A stretch of DNA of 64,000 nucleotides from Sphingomonas japonica. GTDB taxonomy: Bacteria; Pseudomonadota; Alphaproteobacteria; Sphingomonadales; Sphingomonadaceae. The notes below the pieces were generated by a model that was given only the letters and a program-made list of their open reading frames with translations, was not told the origin of the DNA and did no database searches. The position numbers were made by a program, and so were the translations under genes. Shown here piece by piece: positions 40,922 through 50,272 of the stretch. The stretch's first letter is position 1, and each line of letters opens with the position of its first letter. The stretch is from positions 186,001-250,000 of the forward strand of contig NZ_VDYR01000002.1 of NCBI RefSeq assembly GCF_006346325.1. Direction: 5' to 3'.

Positions 40922-42319
40922 TCACGGCGCCACCGCCCGCTCGGCGACATAGCCGCTCACCGCCTCGAACGTCGCTGCCACGCTGTCGAACCGCTCCTCG
41001 CGCTCGAACAGGTCGCCGATCCGCGCCGGCAGTGCCGGCCGCACTCCGGTTGCGCGCTCGACCGCGTCCGGGAATTTGGCCGGATGCGCGGTCGCCAGCG
41101 TCACCACCGGTATCGTTGGATCGAGCTCCAGCTCGCGCGCCGCCGACAGGGCGATCGCGGTGTGCGGGTCGATCACCTGCCCGGCGCGCTCCGACGCCCA
41201 GCGCATCGCCTGCGCCATCGCCTCCCCGTCGACCGACGCGCTGGCGAACAGCCCGGCCGCCCCCTGCGTCTGCGCATTGGTCAGCCGCATCGCCTTGCTC
41301 GCCTCGAATCCCGCCATCTGCCCTGCCAGCGCCGCGCCGTCGCGCCCGCCGACGTCGAACAACAGCCGTTCGAAGTTCGAGCTGACCTGGATATCCATCG
41401 ACGGCGTCGCGGTCGGGGTCACGCTCGCGCTCGAATAATCGCCGCTCGACAGCGCGCGGTGGAGGATGTCGTTGACGTTGGTCGCGACCAGCAGCCTGGC
41501 GATCGGCAGCCCCATCCGGGCGGCGACATGGCCTGCGAACACATCGCCGAAATTACCGGTCGGGACCGAAAAGGCGACCGTCCGCTCGGGCGCGCCCAGC
41601 CGGGCCGCGGCGTAGAAATAATAGACCACCTGCGCCATCAGCCGCGCCCAGTTGATCGAATTGACCGCCGACAGGGTGAAGCGCCCGGCGAAATCGCGAT
41701 CGTTGAACATCGCCTTGACCAGCGCCTGCGCCGTATCGAAATCACCGTCGATCGCGATATTGTGGACGTTGGGCGCGAGCACCGTCGTCATCTGCCGCCG
41801 CTGCACGTCCGACACGCGGCCGGCCGGATGCAGCATGAAGATGTCGATGCCCTTGCGGCCCGCTACCGCATCGATCGCCGCCGACCCGGTATCGCCCGAC
41901 GTCGCGCCGATGATGGTCAGATGCCTGTCGGTGCCGCTCAGGAAGCGTTCGAACAACTGTCCCAGCAGTTGCAGCGCGACGTCCTTGAACGCCAGCGTCG
42001 GCCCATGGAACAGCTCGAGCAGCCAGTGGCGCTGGTCGATCTGGACCAAAGGCGTCACCGCATCGTGCGCGAACCGGCCATAGGCGGCGGAGCACAGGTC
42101 GCGCAGTTCGTCCTCGGACAAGCTGCCCGCCACGAATGGCGCCATGACCCGGACGGCGGTCTCGACATAGGAAAGCCCAGCCAGCTCGGCGATTGCGTCG
42201 CGGGTAAAGCTCGGCCAGGCTTCGGGCACATACAACCCGCCATCCCCGGCAAGCCCCGCCAGCGTCGCCCCCTCGAAATCGAGGACCGCCGCATTCCCCC
42301 TGGTGCTGATGTAGCGCAT
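40922..42319 (-). CDS. thrC: Threonine synthase
   Basis: A 465-residue PLP enzyme making threonine from O-phosphohomoserine. Landmarks are the start 'MRYISTRGNAAVLDFEGATLAGLAGDGGLYVPE', 'LFHGPTLAFKDVALQLLG' (PLP lysine), 'GATSGDTGSAAI' (phosphate-binding) and 'FSVPTGNFGDVFAGHVAARMG'. It is the long, gamma/alpha-proteobacterial type. ATG 42319 is chosen because it gives the conserved N terminus; the open frame runs much further upstream without homology. In sphingomonads thrC commonly follows surf1, but here an inverted LDH gene pair sits between them. Confidence 0.94.
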   Translation of the reverse strand: MRYISTRGNAAVLDFEGATLAGLAGDGGLYVPEAWPSFTRDAIAELAGLSYVETAVRVMAPFVAGSLSEDELRDLCSAAYGRFAHDAVTPLVQIDQRHWLLELFHGPTLAFKDVALQLLGQLFERFLSGTDRHLTIIGATSGDTGSAAIDAVAGRKGIDIFMLHPAGRVSDVQRRQMTTVLAPNVHNIAIDGDFDTAQALVKAMFNDRDFAGRFTLSAVNSINWARLMAQVVYYFYAAARLGAPERTVAFSVPTGNFGDVFAGHVAARMGLPIARLLVATNVNDILHRALSSGDYSSASVTPTATPSMDIQVSSNFERLLFDVGGRDGAALAGQMAGFEASKAMRLTNAQTQGAAGLFASASVDGEAMAQAMRWASERAGQVIDPHTAIALSAARELELDPTIPVVTLATAHPAKFPDAVERATGVRPALPARIGDLFEREERFDSVAATFEAVSGYVAERAVAP

Positions 42320-42493
42320 GGCGCTCGCCGATAGCGGGGCGGGAAGGAGGGGGCAAGGAAGCGACGGATCACTCCCGCGCAGAATTAGGGATCGGTGACG
42401 ATGTGCGCTATGCCATTGGCACCGCCGCACCATGCCCAAGCACAGCGCCGGCCGAGAGACACTGGTGCTCCCGCTTGTCCGGGAGAATGTCGC

Positions 42494-42688
42494 GTGCCGA
42501 TTCACACCTACCACAGCCGCCGCGAACGCACGGAAATAGTGATGGCGGCCGATGCCGACAGCGCCGTCGCGCGGATCGCGCATCGCAAGCTGGCGGCGTT
42601 GCACGCGCTGTCGGCGGACCGGGCGGTGGAAGCGGCCGTCTGGCGGGCGCGGGGCGAATCGCCGATCGCCCAGCCGACCGTGTTGTGA
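42494..42688 (+). CDS. 64-residue hypothetical protein coupled to the dehydrogenase
   Basis: The protein reads 'MPIHTYHSRRERTEIVMAAD' and continues with 'AVARIAHRKLAALHALSADR', a basic, helical small protein. No named family. The start is GTG 42494, about 9 bases after GGGAG. The TGA stop overlaps the GTG of the dehydrogenase gene (GTGA), which supports coding and co-translation. It has no signal peptide or membrane segment. Confidence 0.68.
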   Translation: MPIHTYHSRRERTEIVMAADADSAVARIAHRKLAALHALSADRAVEAAVWRARGESPIAQPTVL

Positions 42689-43632
42689 CGGTCGGCACCG
42701 ATCCACCGCACGCCAGCAAGATCGCGGTCGTGGGAGTGGGTCATGTCGGCGCGACCGCGGCCTATGCGCTGATGCTGCGCGCCTTGTGCCACGAGATCGT
42801 TCTGATCGACAGCGACTCCGCGCTGGCCAGCGCCGAGGCGGCGGATCTGTCGGACGCCAATGCCTTGGCCCGCCCCACGCGGATTCGGGCGGGATCTTTT
42901 GCCGATGCGGCCGATGCGGCGATCGTGGTGCTGACGGCTGGGGCGGCATCGCATGGTGATCAGTCCCGGCTGTCGCTGGCGACCGAAAGCGCGCCGATCG
43001 TTACGCAATGCGTGCGCGATCTGGCAGCCCACGGGTTCGGCGGTATCCTGGTGGTCGCGGCGAACCCTGTGGATCTGATGACGCTGCTGGCGATCCGGCA
43101 CTCAAAGCTCGAGCGCAAGCGCGTCGTCGGCACCGGCACGCTGCTCGATACCGCCCGCATCAAACAGGCGCTCGGCGCCCAGGTCGCCATCGCCCCTAGC
43201 GCGATCGAAGCCTATGTAATCGGCGAACATGGCGACAGCGAAGTGCCGGTGTTCTCCACCGTCCGGATCGGTGGCCAGCCGATCGGACGTCGCGTCAATC
43301 GCAGTCAGCGCAACGCGCTGGCAGTCGGCGTGCGCGATGCCGGATATCGCATCGTCGAGGGCAAGGGCTTCACCTCCTTCGGCATCGCCACCGCGATCGT
43401 CCGCATCTGCGAAGCGATTCTGCGCGACGAGCGGTCCGTACTTCCGGTCAGCAGCTGGGTCGGCAAGACCTATGGCCCGATCGACCTGTGCCTCAGCCTG
43501 CCCTGCGTCATCGGCGCGGACGGTATCAAGGAAATCCTGTTCCCGATGCTCGATGACGAGGAACAGGTCGCACTGGTGGCTTCGGCGGCGCAACTTGCGG
43601 ACGCGCTGGCCGTGCTCGACCGGGTGGTGTGA
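42685..43632 (+). CDS. Lactate/malate dehydrogenase family protein
   Basis: A 315-residue NAD-dependent 2-hydroxyacid dehydrogenase. The Rossmann motif 'VVGVGHVGATAAYAL', 'VVGTGTLLDTARIK' (catalytic Asp and substrate Arg) and 'YVIGEHGDSEVPVFS' (catalytic His, about residue 181) are those of L-lactate dehydrogenases rather than malate dehydrogenases. The specificity loop reads 'GAASHGDQSRLSL' instead of the usual 'QKPGETRLDL', so the substrate may differ from lactate. The GTG start overlaps the stop of the 64-residue gene. It is convergent with surf1 (13-base gap), an inverted insertion within the usual oxidase-thrC neighbourhood. Confidence 0.88.
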   Translation: MTVGTDPPHASKIAVVGVGHVGATAAYALMLRALCHEIVLIDSDSALASAEAADLSDANALARPTRIRAGSFADAADAAIVVLTAGAASHGDQSRLSLATESAPIVTQCVRDLAAHGFGGILVVAANPVDLMTLLAIRHSKLERKRVVGTGTLLDTARIKQALGAQVAIAPSAIEAYVIGEHGDSEVPVFSTVRIGGQPIGRRVNRSQRNALAVGVRDAGYRIVEGKGFTSFGIATAIVRICEAILRDERSVLPVSSWVGKTYGPIDLCLSLPCVIGADGIKEILFPMLDDEEQVALVASAAQLADALAVLDRVV

Positions 43633-43645
43633 ACCCAGTTCGGCT

Positions 43646-44251
43646 TTAGCGACCACCCCGCCGCCGAACCGCCAGCAGGTAGATCACCCCCGCGATCCCC
43701 GCGAACAGAAACCACTGCACCGCGTACGCCAGGTGGTTGTTCGGTATCCCCGATGGATCGGGCCGCCTGCTCGCTTTCAGCCCCGCGACCGGTTCGGTCG
43801 CGACCAGCATCAGCCGCCGTTCGCTGCCGCCGCCCAGCATCCGCTGGACCACCGGGGTGGGGTCGGGGGCGTAGGTGATCGTGCCGGTCACCACTCCGCC
43901 CGGCCAGTCGGGTGCGGGCTGGCTTGGGTCGCTCGCCACGCCCAGTTCGACCACCGCACCGTTGGCGCAGGTCGCCAGGTGGCGGTATCCGTTGCTGCCG
44001 TCCGCCGCACGGCCGCCCTCGCGGCGCCAGTCGCCGGGGGATCGGCAGTCCAGCCGGGCGGTGCGGAACAGCACGCTCTCGTCGGCCGCGCCAAGCGGAA
44101 ACGCGATCGCCGGCAGCGCGTCATTGCTGGCATAGCGCGCGAGCAGCGCTTCCTTGCCCGCGCGGCGGTCGAGTTGCCACACGCCCAGCGCGATCATCAG
44201 CGCGATCGCCGCGACAACGACGATCGTGGACAGGATCGGCAGTCGCCTCAT
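43646..44251 (-). CDS. SURF1 family cytochrome oxidase assembly protein
   Basis: A 201-residue inner-membrane protein that helps insert heme a into cytochrome oxidase subunit I. Two membrane segments (residues about 7-25 and 178-195) flank a periplasmic domain; 'ALGVWQLDRRAGKEAL' and 'NNHLAYAVQWF' are the family signatures. It is somewhat shorter than typical (about 230-250 residues). ATG 44251 overlaps the DUF983 stop as ATGA. Last gene of the cox operon here. Confidence 0.9.
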   Translation of the reverse strand: MRRLPILSTIVVVAAIALMIALGVWQLDRRAGKEALLARYASNDALPAIAFPLGAADESVLFRTARLDCRSPGDWRREGGRAADGSNGYRHLATCANGAVVELGVASDPSQPAPDWPGGVVTGTITYAPDPTPVVQRMLGGGSERRLMLVATEPVAGLKASRRPDPSGIPNNHLAYAVQWFLFAGIAGVIYLLAVRRRGGR

Positions 44252-44652
44252 TGCCCGTCACTCCGGTGCTCGCGCGCCTCGTTGCGCCATTCCAGCGCGA
44301 GCAGCGCCCCCTTGGCGGCGCGCAGCGAGAGCAGCACGCCGATCGCGGTCAGCGGCAGCCACAGCAGCACATGCACCCACCATGGCGGCCCCACCGCCAG
44401 CTCCAGCCAGATCGCCAGCACGGTGATGATCGTGCCGATGCCCAATGTCAGGAACGCCGCCGGTCCGTCGCCGACGTTGAAGCTCGCGAAATCGAGGCCG
44501 CATTTGCTGCACGCCGGCGCGAACCGCGCCCACCCGTCGAACAGGGTCGGCGCACCGCAGCGCGGGCACAGCCCCCGAAATGCGACTTGGGCGGGAGTGG
44601 GGGTGCCCACTCCCGCCCGTGCGGCATCCGAAGGATCGGTCGGGTCAGCCAC
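44248..44652 (-). CDS. DUF983 zinc-ribbon membrane protein of the cox operon
   Basis: A 134-residue protein with two CxxC knuckles ('GLCPRCGAPTLFDG' and 'PACSKCGLDFASFNVGDGPAAFL') followed by two membrane helices ('FLTLGIGTIITVLAIWLEL' and 'WVHVLLWLPLTAIGVLLSL'). DUF983 genes accompany aa3-type oxidase operons in alphaproteobacteria; the role is unknown, possibly metal handling. GTG 44652 is preferred, overlapping the cox3 stop by 8 bases; an ATG at 44685 lies within cox3 coding sequence. The gene overlaps surf1 by 4 bases. Confidence 0.85.
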   Translation of the reverse strand: MADPTDPSDAARAGVGTPTPAQVAFRGLCPRCGAPTLFDGWARFAPACSKCGLDFASFNVGDGPAAFLTLGIGTIITVLAIWLELAVGPPWWVHVLLWLPLTAIGVLLSLRAAKGALLALEWRNEAREHRSDGQ

Positions 44653-45544
44653 CGTGAATGGGTGCGCCCCAGCTGCCCCAGACATAGACGGTGACGAACA
44701 GGAACAGCCACACCACGTCGACGAAATGCCAGTACCAGGCGGCCGCTTCGAAGCCGAAATGCTGGCGCGGGGTGAAATCGCCGCGATAGGCGCGGACCAG
44801 GCAGACGATCAGGAAGATCGTGCCGATCGCGACGTGGAAGCCGTGGAAGCCCGTCGACATGTAGAAGGCCGCGGCATAGTTGGTGCCGGTGAAGGCGAAC
44901 GGCGCGTGCGCATATTCATATGCCTGGATGCTCGAGAACAGCAGTCCGAGCAGGATCGTCGCCCACAGCCCCTTGAGCACACCGTCATTCTCGCCGACGC
45001 CGATCAGGCCCCATGCCCCGCGCTTGGCACCGCCGCGCTGACCGTGGATCAGCGCATGATGCGCCCAGGTCACGGTGGTCCCCGACAGCAGCAGGATGAA
45101 GGTGTTGAGCAGCGGGAAGCTGAACGGATCGATCACCTCGATGCCCTTGGGCGGCCATTGCGCCACCGCATCGGCGACGACGGTCGCCGCCCCGTCGGCG
45201 ACTTCGAGCGGGACCGGGAACAGGCTGAAATCGAACCACGACCAGAACCAGCCGACGAAGAACATCACTTCCGACGCGATGAACAGGATCATGCCATAGC
45301 GCAGGTGGAGCTGGACCACTGGCGTGTGGTCGCCCGAATTCGCCTCACGCACCACATCGGCCCACCACGAATACATGGTGAACAGCACGCCTGCGAGCCC
45401 GGCGAGGAAGATCCAGCCACCGCCATTGGCCTCGCGCATCCACATGATGCCGCCCGCCGCCATCGCCAGCGACGACATCGATCCGACCAGCGGCCAGATG
45501 CTGGGGGGAAGAATATGATATTCGTGGTTCTTGGCACCGGCCAT
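44645..45544 (-). CDS. ctaE: Cytochrome c oxidase subunit III
   Basis: A 299-residue subunit III of an aa3-type oxidase with seven membrane helices. Landmarks are 'NHEYHILPPSIWPLVGS', 'IASEVMFFVGWFWSWFDF' (acidic residue of helix III), 'GTTVTWAHHALIHG' and 'WYWHFVDVVWLFLFVTVYVWG'. It stabilises subunits I/II and the proton pathway. ATG 45544 gives the conserved N terminus; the frame is open to 45574. It is part of the minus-strand cox operon. Confidence 0.95.
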   Translation of the reverse strand: MAGAKNHEYHILPPSIWPLVGSMSSLAMAAGGIMWMREANGGGWIFLAGLAGVLFTMYSWWADVVREANSGDHTPVVQLHLRYGMILFIASEVMFFVGWFWSWFDFSLFPVPLEVADGAATVVADAVAQWPPKGIEVIDPFSFPLLNTFILLLSGTTVTWAHHALIHGQRGGAKRGAWGLIGVGENDGVLKGLWATILLGLLFSSIQAYEYAHAPFAFTGTNYAAAFYMSTGFHGFHVAIGTIFLIVCLVRAYRGDFTPRQHFGFEAAAWYWHFVDVVWLFLFVTVYVWGSWGAPIHGG

Positions 45545-45580
45545 CGTCGTCGCTTCCTGCTTGGTCTGTCGCAAAGGGCT

Positions 45581-46114
45581 CTAGCTTGCGGCCTTCGCGG
45601 AATCCACTGGGTAAAATGTGTACGAGAGCGTGATCTCTTCGATCCGGCTGGCTTCCTCGTCCTCCAGGATCGAGGGATCGACGTAGAACACCACCGGCAT
45701 GCGCACTTCCTCGCCGGGCTGCAGCGTCTGCTCGGTGAAGCAGAAGCACTGGATCTTGGTGAAATACGATCCCGCCAGCGCCGGCGTCACGTTGAACGTC
45801 GCGGTGCCGGTGATCGGCTTGTCCGAAAGGTTCTTGGCGGTGAAGAACGCCATGTCGCGCGCGCCGATGGCGATGCGCTGCGCGCGCTGCTCGGGCTTGA
45901 ACGCCCATGGCAGCGCGGTGCTGGTGTTGGTGTCGAACGCCACCGTGACTTGGCGATCGATCGCGCCGGGCGCGGCATCGGCGACCTGGGTGGTGCCGTT
46001 CAATCCGGTGACCTGGCAGAACATGCGGTACAGCGGCACGCTGGCGAAGCCGACCCCGCCCATGAAGAACACGAACGCGAAACCGAGCAAGGCGGTGCGA
46101 AGGTTACGGCTCAT
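45581..46114 (-). CDS. ctaG: Cytochrome oxidase copper chaperone CtaG (Cox11)
   Basis: A 177-residue inner-membrane protein with one N-terminal helix ('LLGFAFVFFMGGVGFASVPL') and a periplasmic immunoglobulin-like domain. 'SVPLYRMFCQVTGLNGTTQ' and the copper site 'KIQCFCFTEQTLQPGEEV' (CFCF) are diagnostic. It delivers copper to the CuB site of subunit I. ATG 46114 overlaps the stop of the small upstream gene as ATGA. Confidence 0.95.
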   Translation of the reverse strand: MSRNLRTALLGFAFVFFMGGVGFASVPLYRMFCQVTGLNGTTQVADAAPGAIDRQVTVAFDTNTSTALPWAFKPEQRAQRIAIGARDMAFFTAKNLSDKPITGTATFNVTPALAGSYFTKIQCFCFTEQTLQPGEEVRMPVVFYVDPSILEDEEASRIEEITLSYTFYPVDSAKAAS

Positions 46115-46245
46115 CCGAAGCCCGCCTTGATCTTGGCGATGGTGATCGCGAACATCAGCACCACGAACGCTGCCAGCAGCAGTGCCAGCACCTTCGATCG
46201 CGACTTCTGCCGCGCGCGAACCAGATCCTGGTCGTCGGGGGTCAT
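46111..46245 (-). CDS. 44-residue single-span protein of the cox operon
   Basis: A short gene between ctaB and ctaG. It reads [20 protein letters not shown] and continues with one helix ('[19 protein letters not shown]') ending 'KAGFG'. A small single-helix gene at this spot (sometimes called coxF/ctaF-like) is common in alphaproteobacterial aa3 operons. Both ends overlap their neighbours as ATGA (46245-46242 and 46114-46111), which sets the start and shows coupling. A role in oxidase assembly is likely; no catalytic motif. Confidence 0.85.
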   Translation of the reverse strand: MTPDDQDLVRARQKSRSKVLALLLAAFVVLMFAITIAKIKAGFG

Positions 46246-47156
46246 GCGAACACCAGCCGGTCGGTGGCAAGCCCGCCGAACAGCAGGAACAGGTACAGGA
46301 TCGAAAAGGCGAACAGCGATTTCTCGGGTTTCATCGCGTCGTTCTCGCCGCGCGTGCGGGTCGCGACGCGCAGCGCCAGCACGGCGAAGATCGCACTGCC
46401 GACGATCGCGGTCAGGCCGTACGCATCGCCGGCAAGGCCGAGCGCCCATGGCGCGACCGCGCAGGCGGCCATCGCGATCGTATACAGGCCGATCTGGGTC
46501 CGCGTCGTGCGCTCGCCCGCCACCACCGGCAGCATCGGCACGCCTGCGGCCGAGTAGTCGGCCTTCATGAACAGCGCGAGCGCCCAGAAATGCGGCGGCG
46601 TCCACAGAAAGATCAGCCCGAACAGCAACAGCGGCAGCGCGGTGACGTCGCCGGTCGCCGCGGCCCAGCCGATGATCGGCGGAAACGCGCCTGCCGCGCC
46701 GCCGATGACGATATTCTGCGGCGTGCGGCGCTTGAGCCACACGGTATAGATGAGCACGTAGAACAGGATCGACCCGAGCAGGATCGCCGCCGACAGCCAG
46801 TTGACCGCAAGCCCCATCAGCAGCACCGAAAACGCCGACAACCCGACGCCGAAGTGGAGCGCCGCCTGCGCGTCCATCCGCCCGGCCGGCAGGGGGCGCT
46901 TCGCGGTACGCTTCATCACCGCGTCGATATCGGCCTCGTACCACTGGTTGAGCGCGCCCGACGCGCCTGCGCCCAGCGCGATGCACAGGATCGCGGTGAA
47001 CCCGATGACGGGGTCGATCGCCACCGGCGCCGCCAGCATCCCGCACAACGCGGTGAACACGACCAGCGTCATCACACGGGGCTTGGTCAGCGCCAGGAAG
47101 TCGCGCCAGTCGGCTGGCAGCGGATACGCGGCAACGGATATAGTCGTGGCGTTCAT
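46242..47156 (-). CDS. ctaB: Protoheme IX farnesyltransferase (heme O synthase)
   Basis: A 304-residue UbiA-superfamily prenyltransferase that attaches farnesyl to heme b, making heme O for the aa3 oxidase. Diagnostic motif: '[20 protein letters not shown]' (N-x3-D-x4-D..R-T..R-P), with a second acidic site later ('[16 protein letters not shown]'). About nine membrane helices. ATG 47156 is used. It is separated from cox1 by 164 bases with a hairpin. Confidence 0.95.
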   Translation of the reverse strand: MNATTISVAAYPLPADWRDFLALTKPRVMTLVVFTALCGMLAAPVAIDPVIGFTAILCIALGAGASGALNQWYEADIDAVMKRTAKRPLPAGRMDAQAALHFGVGLSAFSVLLMGLAVNWLSAAILLGSILFYVLIYTVWLKRRTPQNIVIGGAAGAFPPIIGWAAATGDVTALPLLLFGLIFLWTPPHFWALALFMKADYSAAGVPMLPVVAGERTTRTQIGLYTIAMAACAVAPWALGLAGDAYGLTAIVGSAIFAVLALRVATRTRGENDAMKPEKSLFAFSILYLFLLFGGLATDRLVFA

Positions 47157-47281
47157 CGGTTCGCTCGCATGTGGCCAGGCGCGACCGCTCGTCGCACGCG
47201 GGCCGGGGGGCGGCTCGGGATGGTCTCGCGATGCGAGCCGCAAGGAAAGCGTCGCTGGTCGGCAGCGGCGCTTGCCTTGCG

Positions 47282-47308
47282 GCCCATCCGGCGCGGGGCC
47301 GGATGGGC
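47282..47308. other. Strong hairpin between cox1 and ctaB
   Basis: GCCCATCCGG / CCGGATGGGC, a perfect 10-base stem with a 7-base loop, starts 13 bases downstream of the cox1 stop on the minus strand. No T run follows in that direction. It may reduce read-through from cox2-cox1 into the assembly genes or protect the cox1 mRNA end, giving more subunits than chaperones. Confidence 0.6.
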
Positions 47309-47320
47309 GCGAAAGGTGCC

Positions 47321-48985
47321 TCAATCGATCTTGGGCAGCGTCTCGAACTGGTGGAACGGCGGCGGGCTGGACAGCGTCCATTCCAGCGTCGTCGCGCCTT
47401 CGCCCCACGGGTTGCCTTCGGCCTTCTTGCCCGCTGCCATCGACCAGAACAGGTTGATGAAGAACGCGACCATGCCCAGCGCCATGATGACATAGCCCCA
47501 GCTCGCAATCTCGTTCCAGTGCGCATAGGCGTCGGGATAGTCGGGATAGCGCCGCGGCATGCCCTGCAGACCCAGGAAATGCATCGGGAAGAACAGCACG
47601 TTCACGCCGATGAAGAACACCCAGAAGTGCACCTGGCCGAGGAACTCGTTGTACATCTTGCCCGACATCTTCGGGAACCAGTAGTAGAAGCCGGCGAACA
47701 GCCCGAACACCGCGCCCAGCGACAGCACATAGTGAAAATGCGCCACCACGTAGTAGGTGTCGTGCATATAGTCGTCGACCCCGCCGTTCGCGAGCACGAC
47801 GCCGGTTACGCCGCCGACCGTGAACATGAAGATGAACCCGATCGCCCACAGCATCGGCGTCTTGAAGCTGATCGAACCGCCCCACATCGTCGCGATCCAC
47901 GAGAAGATCTTGACGCCCGTCGGGACCGCGATGACCATCGTCGCCGCGGTGAAATACATCTTGGTATTCACGCTGAGGCCGGTGGTGAACATGTGGTGCG
48001 CCCACACCACGAACCCGACCACGCCGATCGCGACCATCGCGTACGCCATGCCGAGATAGCCGAACACCGGCTTGCGGCTGAAGGTCGCGACGATCTGGCT
48101 GACGATGCCGAAGCCCGGCAGGATCATGATGTAGACTTCGGGATGGCCGAAGAACCAGAACAGATGCTGGTAGAGCACCGGATCGCCGCCGCCGGCCGGA
48201 TCGAAGAAGGTGGTGCCGAAATTACGGTCGGTCAGCAGCATGGTGATCGCCGCGGCCAGTACGGGAAGCGCGAGCAGCAGGAGGAATGCGGTGACCAGTA
48301 CCGACCATACGAACAGCGGCATCTTGTGCAGCGTCATGCCCGGAGCGCGCATGTTGAAGATGGTGGTGATGAAGTTGATCGCGCCCAGGATCGAGCTCGC
48401 CCCGGCCAGATGCAGCGACAGGATCGACATGTCGACGGCCGGCGAGGTCTCGCCATAGGTCGACAGCGTCGGATACACCGTCCAGCCGGTACCCGCGCCG
48501 CCGAAGAACGGCGAGGCGAGCAGCAGCGTGAAGGCGGGGACCAGCAGCCAGAACGACACGTTGTTCATGCGCGGGAACGCCATGTCGGGCGCGCCGATCA
48601 TGATCGGCACGAACCAGTTGCCGAACCCGCCGATCATCGCCGGCATCACCATGAAGAACACCATGATCAGGCCATGCGCGGTAATCAGCACGTTCCACAG
48701 GTGCAGCGCCTCGTCGAACGACGCTTCGCCGCCCGCAAGATACGCGGCCCATACCGGCAGATGCTGGATGCCCGGCTCGGCCAGTTCCATGCGCATCAGG
48801 CCGGAGATCGCCCCGCCGATGATCCCCGCGACGATCGCGAAGATCAGGTACAGCGTGCCGATGTCCTTGTGGTTGGTCGACATGAACCAGCGTGCGAAGA
48901 ACGCCGGCTTGTGATCGGCGTCATGATGATGGTCATGCGCGCCATGCGCTTCGAAGGCGCTGGGGGTAAGGGCGGTGTCGGTCAT
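47321..48985 (-). CDS. ctaD: Cytochrome c oxidase subunit I
   Basis: A 554-residue catalytic subunit of the aa3 oxidase with 12 membrane helices, binding heme a, heme a3 and CuB. Ligand regions are '[16 protein letters not shown]' (heme a His), '[17 protein letters not shown]' (CuB His cross-linked to Tyr), '[11 protein letters not shown]' (CuB His pair) and '[18 protein letters not shown]' (heme His). The Glu in the D-pathway region 'GHPEVY' indicates a type A1-like channel. The N-terminal His-rich stretch '[13 protein letters not shown]' is notable. It is three bases downstream of cox2. Confidence 0.97.
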   Translation of the reverse strand: MTDTALTPSAFEAHGAHDHHHDADHKPAFFARWFMSTNHKDIGTLYLIFAIVAGIIGGAISGLMRMELAEPGIQHLPVWAAYLAGGEASFDEALHLWNVLITAHGLIMVFFMVMPAMIGGFGNWFVPIMIGAPDMAFPRMNNVSFWLLVPAFTLLLASPFFGGAGTGWTVYPTLSTYGETSPAVDMSILSLHLAGASSILGAINFITTIFNMRAPGMTLHKMPLFVWSVLVTAFLLLLALPVLAAAITMLLTDRNFGTTFFDPAGGGDPVLYQHLFWFFGHPEVYIMILPGFGIVSQIVATFSRKPVFGYLGMAYAMVAIGVVGFVVWAHHMFTTGLSVNTKMYFTAATMVIAVPTGVKIFSWIATMWGGSISFKTPMLWAIGFIFMFTVGGVTGVVLANGGVDDYMHDTYYVVAHFHYVLSLGAVFGLFAGFYYWFPKMSGKMYNEFLGQVHFWVFFIGVNVLFFPMHFLGLQGMPRRYPDYPDAYAHWNEIASWGYVIMALGMVAFFINLFWSMAAGKKAEGNPWGEGATTLEWTLSSPPPFHQFETLPKID

Positions 48986-48988
48986 GGC

Positions 48989-50170
48989 TTATTGATCCGC
49001 ATTGCCGAGCGCACCGGCATTACCGGTGGCGGCCTGGTTCGAAACGGGGGACGTGGCGGCGCCGTTCACCAGCGCATCGTCGCTGGCCGGGACCGCGGCG
49101 TTCGCCGGGGTCGCGGTGTCGTCGGCGGGGGTACCCGCGGCGGCGGGGGCGGCGGCAGGCGCTTCCTCGCCCGGCATCGTGCCGCCCTTGGCGCGGATCC
49201 ACTGCGCGAACACCGCGGGCGACACCGCCTCAACCGCGATCGGCATATAGGCGTGGCGCGCGCCGCACAGTTCGCTGCACTGGCCGAAATACAGACCCGG
49301 CTTGTCGATGGTGAAGCTGGTCTCGTTGAGGCGACCGGGAACCGCGTCGAGCTTGATCCAGAATGCCGGCATCGCCCAGCTGTGGATGACGTCGTTGCCG
49401 GTGGTGATCAGGCGGATCGGAACGCCGACCGGCAGCACCACGCGGTTGTCGACCGCCAGCAGGCGCGGGCCGTCGGCATCGGTGCGTGCGCGCTGGCCCG
49501 GCTGGACCTCGCTTGGCTCGCGCAGCATGTTGGCGGTCAGCGCGACGCCGCCATGATCGGGATATTCGTAGGACCAATACCATTGGTTGCCGATCGCCTT
49601 GAGCGTCACGGCATTGTCGGGTGCAGGCTTGTACTGGCGCGCCAGCAGCCCGATCGACGGCACCGCGATCGCCACCAGGATCAGCACCGGCGCCAGCGTC
49701 CAGACGACCTCGATGAACGTGTTGTGCGACGTCTTCGACGGCACCGGGTTGGCGGCGCGGCGATAGCGAACGATCGTCCACACCAGCAGCACCAGAACGA
49801 AGATCGAGATGATCGTGATCAGCGGCACCAGGATCACATTGTGGAACCATGCCGCCTGTTCGCCGGTCGCGGTGACCTGCGGCTGGACACCCAGGCGTCC
49901 GTCGACCGGCTGGCCGATGCCCGCGGTCGGGGTCAGGATCGGCGTGCCATCGGCATTGAGCGTCGGATCGGCGGGTGTCGCTTCGGCCGCGGGCGCCGCA
50001 CCGGTCGGAACCGCGGCAGCCGGGTCGGCGGTGCCGGCGGCAGGCGCGGCCGCCGCGGGTTGCGCCGCGGCCGGTTGCGGCACTTCGCCGGCAGTCTGCG
50101 CGGACACACCCGTCCCGGCGAGCATCAGGCCCGCGGCAAGGACGATCGACTTCAACCCAGGCATTCGCAT
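48989..50170 (-). CDS. ctaC: Cytochrome c oxidase subunit II
   Basis: A 393-residue subunit II. It has a signal peptide ('SIVLAAGLMLAGTGVSAQ'), then an unusual Ala/Pro-rich segment (about residues 27-85), two membrane helices ('NVILVPLITIISIFVLVLLVW', 'APVLILVAIAVPSIGLLA') and the periplasmic CuA domain with 'GNQWYWSYEYPD' and 'GQCSELCGARHAYMPIAV' (both CuA Cys, His and Met). A second Ala/Pro/Thr-rich tail follows the CuA domain. Both low-complexity extensions make it longer than the usual 280-300 residues. ATG 50170 or ATG 50164. First gene of the operon, with a good promoter upstream. Confidence 0.95.
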   Translation of the reverse strand: MRMPGLKSIVLAAGLMLAGTGVSAQTAGEVPQPAAAQPAAAAPAAGTADPAAAVPTGAAPAAEATPADPTLNADGTPILTPTAGIGQPVDGRLGVQPQVTATGEQAAWFHNVILVPLITIISIFVLVLLVWTIVRYRRAANPVPSKTSHNTFIEVVWTLAPVLILVAIAVPSIGLLARQYKPAPDNAVTLKAIGNQWYWSYEYPDHGGVALTANMLREPSEVQPGQRARTDADGPRLLAVDNRVVLPVGVPIRLITTGNDVIHSWAMPAFWIKLDAVPGRLNETSFTIDKPGLYFGQCSELCGARHAYMPIAVEAVSPAVFAQWIRAKGGTMPGEEAPAAAPAAAGTPADDTATPANAAVPASDDALVNGAATSPVSNQAATGNAGALGNADQ

Positions 50171-50243
50171 CGTGTCGTTTCACCCGTGATTCTGGCCGCG
50201 CGCCGCGGTCGGGCGCGCAGGCGGGACCAACCCCGTCGCCGCG

Positions 50244-50272
50244 CCTATAGGCCGCACTGCCGCTTGTCTCAA
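50244..50272 (-). promoter_or_regulatory. Sigma70-type promoter of the cox operon
   Basis: On the minus strand, TTGAGA (50272-50267) and TATAGG (50249-50244) are separated by exactly 17 bases, 74 bases upstream of the cox2 ATG. Match to TTGACA/TATAAT is 5 of 6 and 4 of 6. Confidence 0.55.

Noticed and set aside
43229..46570. A 1113-residue plus-strand open frame across LDH, surf1 and cox3
   Set aside because: It runs out of frame through several recognised genes on the other strand; no domain or signal is seen.
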